Assembly (NCBI GenBank): GCA_030038995.1
Contig: JASHQS010000048.1
Span: 1 to 64,000 of the forward strand
Direction of reading: 5' to 3'
DNA from: Xanthobacteraceae bacterium
Lineage (GTDB): Bacteria; Pseudomonadota; Alphaproteobacteria; Rhizobiales; Xanthobacteraceae
DNA length: 64,000 bases
Of the stretch, positions 17,924 through 27,169 are shown piece after piece. Position 1 is the stretch's first letter. Every line of letters starts with the position of its first letter. The translations under genes and the position numbers were made by a program. The notes beneath the pieces were generated by a model, which had not been told where the DNA came from, searched no databases, and saw nothing but the letters and a program-made list of their open reading frames with translations.

Positions 17924-20900
17924 TGAACGTCTCCGAGACCTTCATTCGACGGCCGATCGCCACGTCGCTGCTGATGGCCGCGCTGGCCCTGGTCGGCATT
18001 GTGGCGTTTCCGCTGTTGCCCGTAGCTCCATTGCCGCAGGTTGATTTTCCGACGATCCAGGTCACCGCCACTCTCACCGGCGCCAGCCCGGCAACCATGG
18101 GTGCGACGGTGGCCACGCCGCTCGAGCGCCAGTTCGGTCAAATCGCGGGCGTGACGCAGATGAGTTCGGTGAGTTCGCTCGGCTCAACCGTGATCACATT
18201 GCAATTCGATCTCAACCGCAACATCGACGGCGCCGCTGGCGACGTGCAGTCGGCCATCACGGCGGCCGGACCGTATCTGCCGAAAAACCTCACCTCGCCG
18301 CCGACCTACAAGAAGGTGAACCCGGCGGATTCGCCGATCCTGATCGTAGCGGCGGACTCGACCACGCTGCCGCTGCCCAAGGTGGATGATTTCGCCGAGA
18401 ACGTCATCGCTACGCAGATTTCTCAGATCAACGGCGTGGCACTGGTTGCCATCGGCGGCCAGCAGCGGCCGTCCATTCGCGTGCAGGTCGATCCGGCCAA
18501 GCTGACGGCGCGCGGGTTGACGCTCGAGGACGTGCGCGCCGCGCTGCTCGGGGCCACGACGGATTCCGCCAAGGGGACCATGTTGGGCCGGCTGCAGAAT
18601 TACACCATTGCCGACAACGATCAGCTGACCGAGGCGGCTCCTTACAATGACGTTATCATCGCCTATCGCAATGGCGCGCCGGTTCGCGTGCGCGATGTCG
18701 GCCGGGCGCTGGATGGCCCTCAAGATGTAACCTTGGGCGCGTTGCACCGCGACCAAACGGCCGTGATGCTGATCGTGTTCAAGCAGCCGGGCGCCAACGT
18801 CATCGATACGGTCGACAACATCAAGGCCGCCTTGGCGACGATGCATTCGGTGATCCCGCCGGGCATCCATCTCGACACCATCATGGACCGGACCCAGACC
18901 ATCCGCGCCGCGGTCAAAGACGTCGAATTCACCCTCGGACTGTCCTGCGTGCTGGTCGTGCTGGTGATCCTTCTGTTCCTGCGCAGCATTAACGCCACGC
19001 TCATTCCCGGCGCTGCGGTGCCGTTGTCGCTGCTCGGTGCCCTCGCGATCATCTACCTTGGTGGGTTCAGCCTCGACAATCTTTCGCTGATGGCCTTGAC
19101 CATCGCCGTCGGCTTCGTCGTCGACGACGCCATCGTGGTCGTGGAGAACATTTTCCGTCACCTCGAGGCCGGGACGACTCCGCTGCAATCCGCCGTCAAG
19201 GGCGCGCGCGAGATTGGGTTCACTGTTCTCTCGATCAGTATTTCACTCATTGCCGTGTTCATCCCGCTCTTGTTGATGAGTGGCGTCGTCGGACGCTTGT
19301 TCCACGAATTCGCGATCACCGTCATTGCCGCAATTCTGGTGTCGGTCGTGGTGTCACTGACATTGACGCCGATGCTGTGTTCGCGCTTCCTGGTCAGCGA
19401 GCATGACCGCGTGCACGGCCGCCTCTATCGCGCCGTCGAATGGTGCTTTGACACGCTGCTGGGCGGCTACCGGCGCGGCCTCGACGTTGTATTGCGCCAC
19501 CAGCTTTTAACGCTGCTCGTGTTCATCGCGACGGTCGGCCTGACCGGCGTGCTGTTCGTGACCATTCCGAAGGGATTTTTCCCGACCCAGGATACCGGAA
19601 TGATCCTGGGCATTTCGGAAGCCGGCCAGGATGTTTCTCCCGAGAGGATGACGGAAATTCAGCGTCAGCTCTCCGAGTTGATTGCCCGCGATCCGGACGT
19701 CGCCGATTTCGGCTCGTTCTTCGGGCCGAGCTACGGCAACACGCAGAATACCGGCCGCTTCGTCATCGGATTGAAACTGCGCGATGATCGCGAGGCGTCA
19801 GCCTCACAGATCATCGACCGGCTGCGCCCGCAACTCGCGGCGGCGGTCCCCGGCGCCAAGCTTTTCCTGCAGCCCGCCCAGGACATTACCGTCGGCGGAC
19901 GCATTGCCCGCGGCCAGTTCCAATATGTCCTTCAAGACCCCGACCTGCAGCAGCTGAACACGTGGGCACCGCGCCTGGTGGCGAAGCTCAAGACTCTGCC
20001 GCAATTGGCCGATGTTGCCACCGACGCAGAAAACCAATCCCCGCTGCTCACCATTACCATCAATCGCGACGCCGCCGCCCGCTTCGGCATCCTGCCCCAG
20101 GTCATCGACAACACGCTCGACGACGCGTTCGGCCAGAACGATGTGACGCAGTACTTTACCAACAACTCTTATTACGTCGTGCTCGAAGTGCTGCCGCGGC
20201 TGCAGGGCAGACTGCAGACGCTTAACGAGCTTTACATCAAGGCGCCCACCACCGGGCAGCTTATTCCGCTCTCCACCCTGGTCAACGTCGACACCAGCCA
20301 TATCGGGCCGCTGCTGGTGGCGCATTCGGGTCAGTTCCCTGCCGTGACGATCACCTTCAATCTGCCGCCCGGCGTGGCGCTCGGCCAAGCCGTCAATGCC
20401 ATCCAGCAAGTCTCCGACCAAATTGGCATGCCGTCGTCGATGATCGGCACCTTCCAGGGCAACGCCCAGGCGTTCCAGGCCGCGCTGTCGAACGAACCAA
20501 TCCTCATTGCCGCCTCGCTCGTAGTCGTCTACGTGATTCTCGGCGTGCTCTATGAAAGCTACATTCATCCGCTCACGATTTTATCGACGTTGCCATCCGC
20601 CGGCGTCGGCGCGCTGCTGGCGCTTTCACTCGGCGGCTTCGACCTCTCGGTGATCGGCATCATCGGCATCATCCTGCTCATCGGCATCGTCAAGAAGAAC
20701 GGCATCATGCTCGTGGACTTCGCCATCAACCGCGAGCGCGCCGGATTGTCGCCGCTCGAGGCGGTGCGCCAAGCCTGTCTGCTTCGCTTCCGCCCGATCG
20801 TGATGACGACGATGACGGCACTGTTGAGCGGCCTGCCGCTGATGTTCGGCCACGGCTCGGGCTCGGAGCTGCGTCAGCCGCTGGGCTACTCCATGGTCGG

Positions 20901-21042
20901 CGGCTTGGCACTCAGCCAGCTTTTGACCTTGTTCACCACCCCGGTGGTCTACCTTTATCTCGACCGGTTCCAGGCTTGGCTGCGCGGCGAGAAGCGCGAG
21001 CATCACGAGGAGCCGGAGGCGCTGCGCATCGCCGCCGAGTAA
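17923..21042 (+). CDS. RND multidrug efflux permease (MdtB/C, AcrB-like)
   Basis: A 1039-residue inner-membrane pump of the HAE1 family, at the usual length. It starts FIRRPIATSLLMAALALVG, the first helix of RND transporters. The proton-relay motif VGFVVDDAIVVVEN with paired Asp lies near residues 400-410. A second helix bundle follows a large periplasmic loop; GIVKKNGIMLVDFA and RFRPIVMTTMTALL are the conserved C-half motifs. It extrudes hydrophobic or amphipathic compounds using the proton gradient. No regulator or outer-membrane factor lies beside it. Divergence from the polysaccharide operon leaves 291 bases (16460-16750) for its promoter. Confidence 0.93.
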   Translation: MNVSETFIRRPIATSLLMAALALVGIVAFPLLPVAPLPQVDFPTIQVTATLTGASPATMGATVATPLERQFGQIAGVTQMSSVSSLGSTVITLQFDLNRNIDGAAGDVQSAITAAGPYLPKNLTSPPTYKKVNPADSPILIVAADSTTLPLPKVDDFAENVIATQISQINGVALVAIGGQQRPSIRVQVDPAKLTARGLTLEDVRAALLGATTDSAKGTMLGRLQNYTIADNDQLTEAAPYNDVIIAYRNGAPVRVRDVGRALDGPQDVTLGALHRDQTAVMLIVFKQPGANVIDTVDNIKAALATMHSVIPPGIHLDTIMDRTQTIRAAVKDVEFTLGLSCVLVVLVILLFLRSINATLIPGAAVPLSLLGALAIIYLGGFSLDNLSLMALTIAVGFVVDDAIVVVENIFRHLEAGTTPLQSAVKGAREIGFTVLSISISLIAVFIPLLLMSGVVGRLFHEFAITVIAAILVSVVVSLTLTPMLCSRFLVSEHDRVHGRLYRAVEWCFDTLLGGYRRGLDVVLRHQLLTLLVFIATVGLTGVLFVTIPKGFFPTQDTGMILGISEAGQDVSPERMTEIQRQLSELIARDPDVADFGSFFGPSYGNTQNTGRFVIGLKLRDDREASASQIIDRLRPQLAAAVPGAKLFLQPAQDITVGGRIARGQFQYVLQDPDLQQLNTWAPRLVAKLKTLPQLADVATDAENQSPLLTITINRDAAARFGILPQVIDNTLDDAFGQNDVTQYFTNNSYYVVLEVLPRLQGRLQTLNELYIKAPTTGQLIPLSTLVNVDTSHIGPLLVAHSGQFPAVTITFNLPPGVALGQAVNAIQQVSDQIGMPSSMIGTFQGNAQAFQAALSNEPILIAASLVVVYVILGVLYESYIHPLTILSTLPSAGVGALLALSLGGFDLSVIGIIGIILLIGIVKKNGIMLVDFAINRERAGLSPLEAVRQACLLRFRPIVMTTMTALLSGLPLMFGHGSGSELRQPLGYSMVGGLALSQLLTLFTTPVVYLYLDRFQAWLRGEKREHHEEPEALRIAAE

Positions 21043-21192
21043 GCGCGGCGCAAAAGCGGTTTTGTTGTTCCTCCATGAACTCCCGTTCAGATTTGCCTTT
21101 CTGTAGCGGAACTTTGTTTCGCTTGCGCGCAAAAAGCCGCGGAACAACGTCATCACCTTGCGCGTTTTCCCAAGCAGCGAATGGAGGCACTG

Positions 21193-21429
21193 ATGAGAAA
21201 ACTTGCGATAAGCATTGCTGCGGCGGCAGCGCTCCTCACTGCGGCGGCGGTTCCGGCAATGGCTCAGGTCGGTTTCTATGTGGGACCGGGCGGCGTTGGC
21301 GTGGGCGTCGGAGCGCCGTACTGGGGCTACGGCTACCCGTACGGTTACTACGACTACTATGGCGGCCCGGGCGTCGCGGTTGCGCCGGGCTGGCGCTGGC
21401 ACCAAAGATACTGGCACCATTGGCGCTGA
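21193..21429 (+). CDS. Small exported Gly/Tyr/Trp-rich protein
   Basis: A 78-residue protein from ATG 21193, with GGAGG six bases upstream. An in-frame ATG at 21181 would place the ribosome site inside the gene. Residues 1-24 form a Sec signal ending AMAQ. The mature part of about 54 residues is almost only Gly, Tyr, Pro, Val and Trp (YWGYGYPYGYYDYYGGPG) and ends in a His/Trp-rich basic tail (RWHQRYWHHWR). Similar small exported proteins are common in Rhizobiales and lack a known function. A strong terminator follows 50 bases later, so it may be a short, highly expressed transcript. Confidence 0.7.
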   Translation: MRKLAISIAAAAALLTAAAVPAMAQVGFYVGPGGVGVGVGAPYWGYGYPYGYYDYYGGPGVAVAPGWRWHQRYWHHWR

Positions 21430-21478
21430 TGGCGCCAGGCGGTGCTGCGCCCCGCCGCAGATAGACCACAACGAGCCC

Positions 21479-21508
21479 AAAGAGGTCCCGCAATGGGGCC
21501 TCTTTTCC
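21479..21508 (+). terminator. Rho-independent terminator
   Basis: An 11-base-pair stem (AAAGAGGTCCC with GGGGCCTCTTT, one G-T wobble) closes a five-base loop, GCAAT. The 3' arm itself ends in T residues and continues TTCC. It sits 50 bases after the small Gly/Tyr-rich gene. Confidence 0.85.
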
Positions 21509-21707
21509 TATTGGTGATCATTCCTCTTTCAATCGAATTGCGTTAGATCTGCCGCCTCGTTGCGGCACACAACACTGACGCACACCGCTTTGTGAAGCGA
21601 CAAAGTTCGCGCGCCTGTCATGATGCGCGCGGTGAAGACCTCGGGCGCCTTGCGGCGGCCGGCCGCAGAGGCACGGCCCGTTGAGCGAATGTTCAGGGAG
21701 GTGCGCC

Positions 21708-22592
21708 GTGTCGTATTCCCACATTCTGGTCGGTGCGAGCAGCAATGCCGCTCGCCCCGCCGTCCGCCGCATCGCGCCGTCCGATCTTGTGCAGGCGCTG
21801 GCGCGCGGCCTCGATGACTTTGCGGCGATGCCGAGTCACGCCGTCTTTCTCTGCGTCGTCTATCCGCTGATCGGGCTTTTTCTGATTGCCATGACGCTCG
21901 GCCACGCCATGCTGCCGCTCGCGTTCCCGATCGCCGCCGGCTTCGCCTTGGTCGGCCCGTTCGCGGCGATCGGGCTTTACGAATTGAGCCGCCGCCGCGA
22001 AGCCGGGCTCGATAGCTCTTCGCAGCACGCCTTCGACGTGCTGTATTCGCCCTCGCTCGGCGCCATCGTGGCGCTCGGCATTTTGCTCATGGCGCTGTTC
22101 TTGATCTGGCTCGCGGTGGCGCAAGCGATCTACGTCGCCTTTTTCGGCTACCACGCGCCGGCTTCCATCGGCCAATTCGCGCGTGACGTGTTCACCACCC
22201 GCGCCGGCTGGAACCTGATCATCGTCGGCACTGGCATCGGCTTTGTCTTTGCCGCCGTCGTGCTGACGGTGAGCGCGGTGTCGTTCCCGCTGCTGCTCGA
22301 TCGCGACGTCGGCGCCGCGGTCGCGTTGGCGACGTCGATCCGCGTCGTCGCCGCCAATCCGGCGACGATGGCGTTGTGGGGCTTGATCGTCGCGGTGCTG
22401 CTGGCCGCGGGCTCGCTGCCGCTGTTCCTCGGCCTGCCGGTGGTCATGCCGGTGCTCGGCCATGCCACCTGGCACCTCTATCGCCGCGCCGTCGAGCCCG
22501 ATCCCAATCCGCATCCGGATTATCGGCCGCGCGACCGTGGCCGGCGCTACGCGGCGGATTTCCCCGCCGCGCTGTTCCCGACCCGGCGGTAG
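21708..22592 (+). CDS. DUF2189 integral membrane protein
   Basis: A 294-residue protein from GTG 21708, preceded by GGGAGG at 21696-21701. The upstream TTG lacks such a site. It has six hydrophobic helices. Features matching DUF2189 are IGLYELSRRREAG after the second helix, and FPLLLDRDVGAAVALATSIRVVAANP between helices four and five. The C-terminus is a hydrophilic, Pro/Arg-rich tail. Function is unknown; members are often near cytochrome or respiratory genes, which is not the case here. It is bounded by terminator-like hairpins on both sides and is probably monocistronic. Confidence 0.82.
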   Translation: MSYSHILVGASSNAARPAVRRIAPSDLVQALARGLDDFAAMPSHAVFLCVVYPLIGLFLIAMTLGHAMLPLAFPIAAGFALVGPFAAIGLYELSRRREAGLDSSSQHAFDVLYSPSLGAIVALGILLMALFLIWLAVAQAIYVAFFGYHAPASIGQFARDVFTTRAGWNLIIVGTGIGFVFAAVVLTVSAVSFPLLLDRDVGAAVALATSIRVVAANPATMALWGLIVAVLLAAGSLPLFLGLPVVMPVLGHATWHLYRRAVEPDPNPHPDYRPRDRGRRYAADFPAALFPTRR

Positions 22593-22612
22593 CCGGATTC
22601 GACGCAGCGGCA

Positions 22613-22642
22613 TTTCCCGGGCGCAGCGCAGCATCCGGGAAA
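22613..22642 (+). terminator. Terminator-like hairpin after DUF2189 gene
   Basis: A perfect eight-base inverted repeat, TTTCCCGG and CCGGGAAA, has a 14-base loop and is followed by AATTTATTTC. It lies 20 bases after the DUF2189 stop and about 100 bases before the next start. Confidence 0.5.
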
Positions 22643-22744
22643 AATTTATTTCAGGGCGCGCGGCGCCAAAGGCGATGGACAAGCGCGTCGGTTTTTCGTT
22701 CAAATACGGCTTCCTTCGGCTGGCGGGCGCAAAGGGAGAAAGCC

Positions 22745-23998
22745 ATGAAGCGAGCAGCATGCGGCATTGTCGCCGCCCTGGCCGCCATTTTTGCCGGCCC
22801 CGGCGGTTCCGCGGACGCCGCCAGTCCGGTCAAGATCGGCGTCATTTATCCGCTGACCGGCAACGCGGCCAGCGCCGGCCAGTCGGCGCGTGACGCTGTC
22901 CATCTCGGCGCCGAAATCGTCAATGAGGCGCATCCCGAATTGAAGACCTTGCCGCTCGCCGCTACGGCGGGCTTGCCGAACCTCGGCGGCGCCAAGATCG
23001 AGCTCGACGAGGCCGACCATCAGGGCAATCCGCAGGTCGGCCAACAGCAGACGCTCCGCCTGATCACGCAGGATCACGTCGTGGCCATGCTCGGCTCGTA
23101 CCAGTCCTCGGTGTCGCTCGTCGCCACCGCGGTCGCCGAGCGGCAGGGCATTCCGTTCCTGGTGGCCGATTCGGTCGCCTCCAACATCACTGGCCGCGGC
23201 TTCAAGTGGACCTTCCGCACCACGCCGATCGCGCCGGATTTCGCCAAGGCCTATTTCGAATTTCTCAACGACTTGAAGAAATCGGGCCGCAAGATCGACA
23301 CCATCGCCGTGGTCAACGAGAACACCGATTACGGCACCTCGGTCGGCGCCAGCATCGTCGAGGCCGCCAAGAGCGCGAACATCAAGGTCGGAGCGCAGAT
23401 CGCCTACAACGCCAACTCATCCGACGTCACCGCCCAGGTGCTGCAGCTCAAGTCGCTGCAGCCCGACGCCGTGATCTTCGTCAGCTACACGGCCGACATC
23501 ATCCTCTATTTCAGGACGATGAAGAATCTCGACTATCTGCCGCCGATCATCATCGGCGACGATTCCGGCTTTTCCGATCCGGCCTTCATTCCCAATGTGG
23601 GCGATCTCGCCCAGGGCGCCATCGACCGCAGCGCCTTCGACATCGGCAAGCCGGGCAGCAACAGCTACATCGTCGACCACATGTTCAAGGCCAAATACGG
23701 CCGCGATCTCGACGATACCAGCGCCCGCTGGATGCAGGGCTTTTTCGTGCTCGCCGATGCGATCAACCGCGCCGGATCGACCGCGCCCGAGAAAATCCAA
23801 GCGGCGCTGCGCGCCACCGACCTCAAGCCGGATCAGCTCATCATGGGCTATAACGGCGTCAAGTTCGATTCGACCGGCCAGAACGTCCTGTCGGCGACCT
23901 ATCTGATCCAGCTGCAGGGCAAGCAGTACGTTTCGGTCTGGCCGGAAGACCGCGCCACCGCCAAGCTCGAATTGCCCATGAAGGGCTGGCGCAAATAA
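22745..23998 (+). CDS. Orphan branched-chain amino acid-type ABC substrate-binding protein (LivK family)
   Basis: A 417-residue periplasmic binding protein from ATG 22745, with GGGAGA upstream; the frame runs open far upstream without meaning. Residues 1-26 form a Sec signal (ending ADAAS). KIGVIYPLTGNAASAGQSA opens the mature type-1 periplasmic binding fold; AMLGSYQSSVSLVATAVAE and NENTDYGTSVG are typical for the family. No permease or ATPase gene adjoins it, and a palindromic repeat follows. It might serve a Liv transporter without its own binding protein, such as the one at 53.9-57.3 kb. That link is inference. Confidence 0.85.
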   Translation: MKRAACGIVAALAAIFAGPGGSADAASPVKIGVIYPLTGNAASAGQSARDAVHLGAEIVNEAHPELKTLPLAATAGLPNLGGAKIELDEADHQGNPQVGQQQTLRLITQDHVVAMLGSYQSSVSLVATAVAERQGIPFLVADSVASNITGRGFKWTFRTTPIAPDFAKAYFEFLNDLKKSGRKIDTIAVVNENTDYGTSVGASIVEAAKSANIKVGAQIAYNANSSDVTAQVLQLKSLQPDAVIFVSYTADIILYFRTMKNLDYLPPIIIGDDSGFSDPAFIPNVGDLAQGAIDRSAFDIGKPGSNSYIVDHMFKAKYGRDLDDTSARWMQGFFVLADAINRAGSTAPEKIQAALRATDLKPDQLIMGYNGVKFDSTGQNVLSATYLIQLQGKQYVSVWPEDRATAKLELPMKGWRK

Positions 23999-24016
23999 TA
24001 CGGACGAGGTTAGAAG

Positions 24017-24192
24017 TCGTCATTCCGGGGCTGAGCGACCCGCCTTCGCTCGCTCCGCAATCTGCGGCGGGGTATGAGTCCCGCCGAAGCGCGCGAAGCG
24101 TGGAGGCGGAAGCGAGGAACCCGGAATCCATAAGCCCGGCGCGGAGATTATGGATTCCGGACTCGCCGCTTTGCGGCGATCCGGAATGACGA
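24017..24192. repeat. Composite palindromic intergenic repeat (REP-like)
   Basis: The outer arms CGTCATTCCGG (from 24018) and CCGGAATGACG (24181 on) are inverted. Inside lies a perfect 13-base inverted repeat, CCGGAATCCATAA (24121-24133) with TTATGGATTCCGG (24148-24160), and a small hairpin GCCGC-TTT-GCGGC near 24165-24177. This pattern resembles the abundant intergenic palindromes of Bradyrhizobium and relatives. It fills nearly all the space between the orphan binding-protein gene and the GT9 gene and could fold into a branched RNA or act as a terminator. Confidence 0.7.
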
Positions 24193-24216
24193 TAAAGAAC
24201 GCTTGACAGGCATCCA

Positions 24217-25464
24217 ATGAGCGGAACCGGCATCAGCGTCGACGCCATGCGTCGGATCGATCGCTTGGCCGGCGTGCCGCTGTGCTTTTTGGCGACGCTG
24301 GTCGTCAAGCTGCGCGATCTCGTGCGGCGCAAGCCGCCACGGCCGATCCGCCGCATCTTGTTCATCGAGCTGTCCGAAATGGGCAGCACGATTTTGGCCG
24401 ATCCGGCGCTGCGCAAGGCGCGCGAGCGCACCGGGGCCGAAATCTACTTTGCGATTTTCGCCAAAAACGCCGGTTCGCTGGCGATCACCGGCACGATTGC
24501 CTCGGGCAACGTCTTCACCATCGGAACGAGCTCGCTGTGGCGGCTGGCCGCCGATGCGCTGGCTTTCTTGATCTGGACGCGGCGCAACGGCATCGACACC
24601 GTGGTTGACCTCGAATTGTTCTCGCGCTTCACCGGATTGCTCACCGGGCTGTCCGGCGCCGATCGGCGCATCGGCTTTTACCGGTTCCACAGCGAAGGCC
24701 TGTACCGGGGCGATATGCTGACGCACCGGGTGATTCATAATTCGCACATTCACGTGGCCAAGAACTTCATCGCCCTGGTCAACGCGCTGTTGAGCGAGAC
24801 GCCGACGGTTCCCTACGCGAAGACCATCATCGCCGACGACGAAATCGCGCTGCCGGTTCGGCGCGGCAGCGCAGCCGCGCGTGAAAAAATGGCCGCGCAG
24901 ATCGGCGCGCTGGCTCCGCAACGCGACGTGTCCCGGCTACGGCTCGTTCTGATCAACCCGAATTCCAGCGAAATGCTGCAGCAGCGGCGCTGGATGCCGG
25001 ATCGTTACGCCGAACTCATTCGGCGCATATTGGCGGCGCACGATGACGTGCTGGTGCTGATTACGGGCGCGGAAAACGAGCGTGGGCAGGCGGAAGAAAT
25101 GGCCGCGCAATGCGCGAGCGATCGCTGCATCGCGTTCGCCGGCCATACCAAGCTCGCGGATCTGCCGGCGCTTTATGAGCTGGCCGCCCTGATCGTATCC
25201 AACGATTCCGGCCCGGCCCACTTTGCCGCCGCCAGCGGCTTGCCGACCATCGTGCTGTTCGGGCCGGAAACGCCGAGCCTCTACAAGCCGCTCGGCAGGC
25301 CAACGATTATTTACGCCGGGCTCGCGTGCTCGCCTTGCGTCAGCGTCTATAATTCACGCAAGAGCGCCTGCACGGACAATGTCTGCATGCAGGCGATCAC
25401 CGTCGAGCAGGTCTTCGCCGCGGTCACATCCGTTCTGAAAACGCAAATCCGCGAACCGGCTTAG
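24217..25464 (+). CDS. Family 9 glycosyltransferase (heptosyltransferase-like)
   Basis: A 415-residue GT-B enzyme from ATG 24217. RRILFIELSEMGSTILADPAL is the GT9 N-terminal signature. The donor-binding region has RWMPDRYAELI and IVSNDSGPAHFAAASGLPTIVLFGP, the conserved DSGP-H motif. The C-terminal tail carries four to five Cys residues (CSPCVSV, then CTDNVC), seen in one subgroup of this family. GT9 enzymes add heptose or related sugars to lipopolysaccharide core. Its stop overlaps the convergent GT39 gene by four bases. Confidence 0.88.
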   Translation: MSGTGISVDAMRRIDRLAGVPLCFLATLVVKLRDLVRRKPPRPIRRILFIELSEMGSTILADPALRKARERTGAEIYFAIFAKNAGSLAITGTIASGNVFTIGTSSLWRLAADALAFLIWTRRNGIDTVVDLELFSRFTGLLTGLSGADRRIGFYRFHSEGLYRGDMLTHRVIHNSHIHVAKNFIALVNALLSETPTVPYAKTIIADDEIALPVRRGSAAAREKMAAQIGALAPQRDVSRLRLVLINPNSSEMLQQRRWMPDRYAELIRRILAAHDDVLVLITGAENERGQAEEMAAQCASDRCIAFAGHTKLADLPALYELAALIVSNDSGPAHFAAASGLPTIVLFGPETPSLYKPLGRPTIIYAGLACSPCVSVYNSRKSACTDNVCMQAITVEQVFAAVTSVLKTQIREPA

Positions 25465-27020
25465 TTGGCGCGCTTGTCGTAAGGCGACGGCAGCGGTTTC
25501 CGTAGCACGTGGCCGTAGAGAATTCGGACCTCGATTTCCTTCATGCCGGAACGTCCGAACGCGAATGGCGGCAATTCCTCGATCGACTCGAAGTAAGGAG
25601 TGAGCGCCCGGCGGATGCCGATGGTGCGGTTATCTTGCCCGACGATCAAGGCATCGCGGCCGAGCAATGATTTCGGATCGTAACGGAACGCGTACTGCTG
25701 GCTGGCGCCGAACACCTGCATGGGCAGTGCGTCGTGCAGGGCCTGATCGATCTTGGCGACGTCGATCGGGCCGTCGGAAATGACGAACAAGTTCGGCTTG
25801 TCGAGCAGGCCGCGCCGTTGCAGCTCGCCGCGCAGCGGTGTCCACTCAAGGGCCTCCAGTGTCGGGTCGCCCTTGGCGAACACCGCCGGCGCGAGCAAGC
25901 GCCCGTATCCGGTCGCCGCGTGGCCGACGATCAGTAACGCGACCGTGACCAGAGTGACGGCCGATCCGACCGCCCAGCGGCGCGGCAGCGGACGTACCTC
26001 GGCTTCGCGCGCCAGATGATCGCCGAGCACCGGAAACAGCATCAGCCAGCCCGGCATCTGCCAGTGCGGCAACCCGCGATCGCCCCACAGCGGTACCAGG
26101 GTAAACAGCAGAATCGTCGGCAGCGCCAGGCAGACGCAATACCAGGTGCGCGCATCGGTTCTGCCGCGGCGCAACGCGTAGTAGGCGGCAACCACCATGG
26201 GCACGAAGACCCACGGCCCCATCCAGAGAAACTGCCCGCCGAGGTTGACGAGAAATTGCCCGACCTTGGGAAAGGAACCATGGGCAAGTGCGCGTCCGCC
26301 CTGGAACGCGAACGAGACCCAATGATGCTCGGCATTCCAGACGATGACCGGCGAGATCACGGCGACTGCAATGGCGGCGCCAACCCAGATCGCCGGATGC
26401 AGAACAATTTTCCATCGCGCCGGGATGCTCGCCAGATAAAACAACAGGCCGACGGCAACCAGCGCGGCGTGATATTTCGACAGGCCGGCGAGACCGAACC
26501 AGAAACCGGCAACGGGCCAGATCCGCCACGGCGATATAGCTGCGTCGGCGGGGAACAGCCCGCGTGCGATCGTGTACGCCGCGCCCACAAGACAGAAAAA
26601 CAGCGGTCCATCGGTTACGACCCAGCTGCCGGCAAGCGTAAAGAATGCCGACAGGTTCAGCGCCAGCACCGCCCAGACCCCGGCGGTTCCGCCGAACAAA
26701 TGCCGCGTCAACAGATAGAGCATCCAGGACGTACCGGCGAACAATGCGATAAACGGCAGGCGCAAGGCGCGGCCGTCGCCAAAGAGCGGAATGAAAAAGT
26801 GGATCAGCCAGTAAGTGAGCGGCGGGTAGTCGAAATAGGACAGATCGAGATCGTGCGAAACGCCGATGCCGTAGCTCTCGTCGACGCCGAGGCCGAGCGT
26901 CGCCGCCAATATGAGACGAAAAACCGCAAAGCCGACGATCAGCGCGGCGACCGCCCGCTCGGGCGAGCGTGTAACGCTGGCCGCCCAGCCCTTGTCTTTA
27001 GGGAACGTGATTGATGCCAT
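25461..27020 (-). CDS. GT39/ArnT-like membrane glycosyltransferase
   Basis: A 519-residue polytopic protein from ATG 27020; an ATG at 27071 would add 17 basic residues. About eleven hydrophobic helices are visible. The first periplasmic loop has LGVDESYGIGVSH, where the Asp-Glu pair is the catalytic metal site of GT39 protein-mannosyl and ArnT-type transferases, followed by FDYPPLTYWLIHFF. A soluble periplasmic domain forms the C-terminus. It would transfer a sugar from polyprenyl phosphate to lipid A, protein or another acceptor. It is divergent from the acyl-CoA ligase gene, with 149 bases between. Confidence 0.85.
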   Translation of the reverse strand: MASITFPKDKGWAASVTRSPERAVAALIVGFAVFRLILAATLGLGVDESYGIGVSHDLDLSYFDYPPLTYWLIHFFIPLFGDGRALRLPFIALFAGTSWMLYLLTRHLFGGTAGVWAVLALNLSAFFTLAGSWVVTDGPLFFCLVGAAYTIARGLFPADAAISPWRIWPVAGFWFGLAGLSKYHAALVAVGLLFYLASIPARWKIVLHPAIWVGAAIAVAVISPVIVWNAEHHWVSFAFQGGRALAHGSFPKVGQFLVNLGGQFLWMGPWVFVPMVVAAYYALRRGRTDARTWYCVCLALPTILLFTLVPLWGDRGLPHWQMPGWLMLFPVLGDHLAREAEVRPLPRRWAVGSAVTLVTVALLIVGHAATGYGRLLAPAVFAKGDPTLEALEWTPLRGELQRRGLLDKPNLFVISDGPIDVAKIDQALHDALPMQVFGASQQYAFRYDPKSLLGRDALIVGQDNRTIGIRRALTPYFESIEELPPFAFGRSGMKEIEVRILYGHVLRKPLPSPYDKRAN

Positions 27021-27169
27021 CGCTGGTTTGGGCCGCGCCTGCAGGCGGTTGTAGCTGCGACGTTTTGGCAAGGCAACCCGCGGCCACGGCGGCGATCAGA
27101 TTGATCGGAATGCGCCTTTGTGATGGCGCTGCGACGCCCTATCATGGGGCGACCAGGAGACAGCACCGC

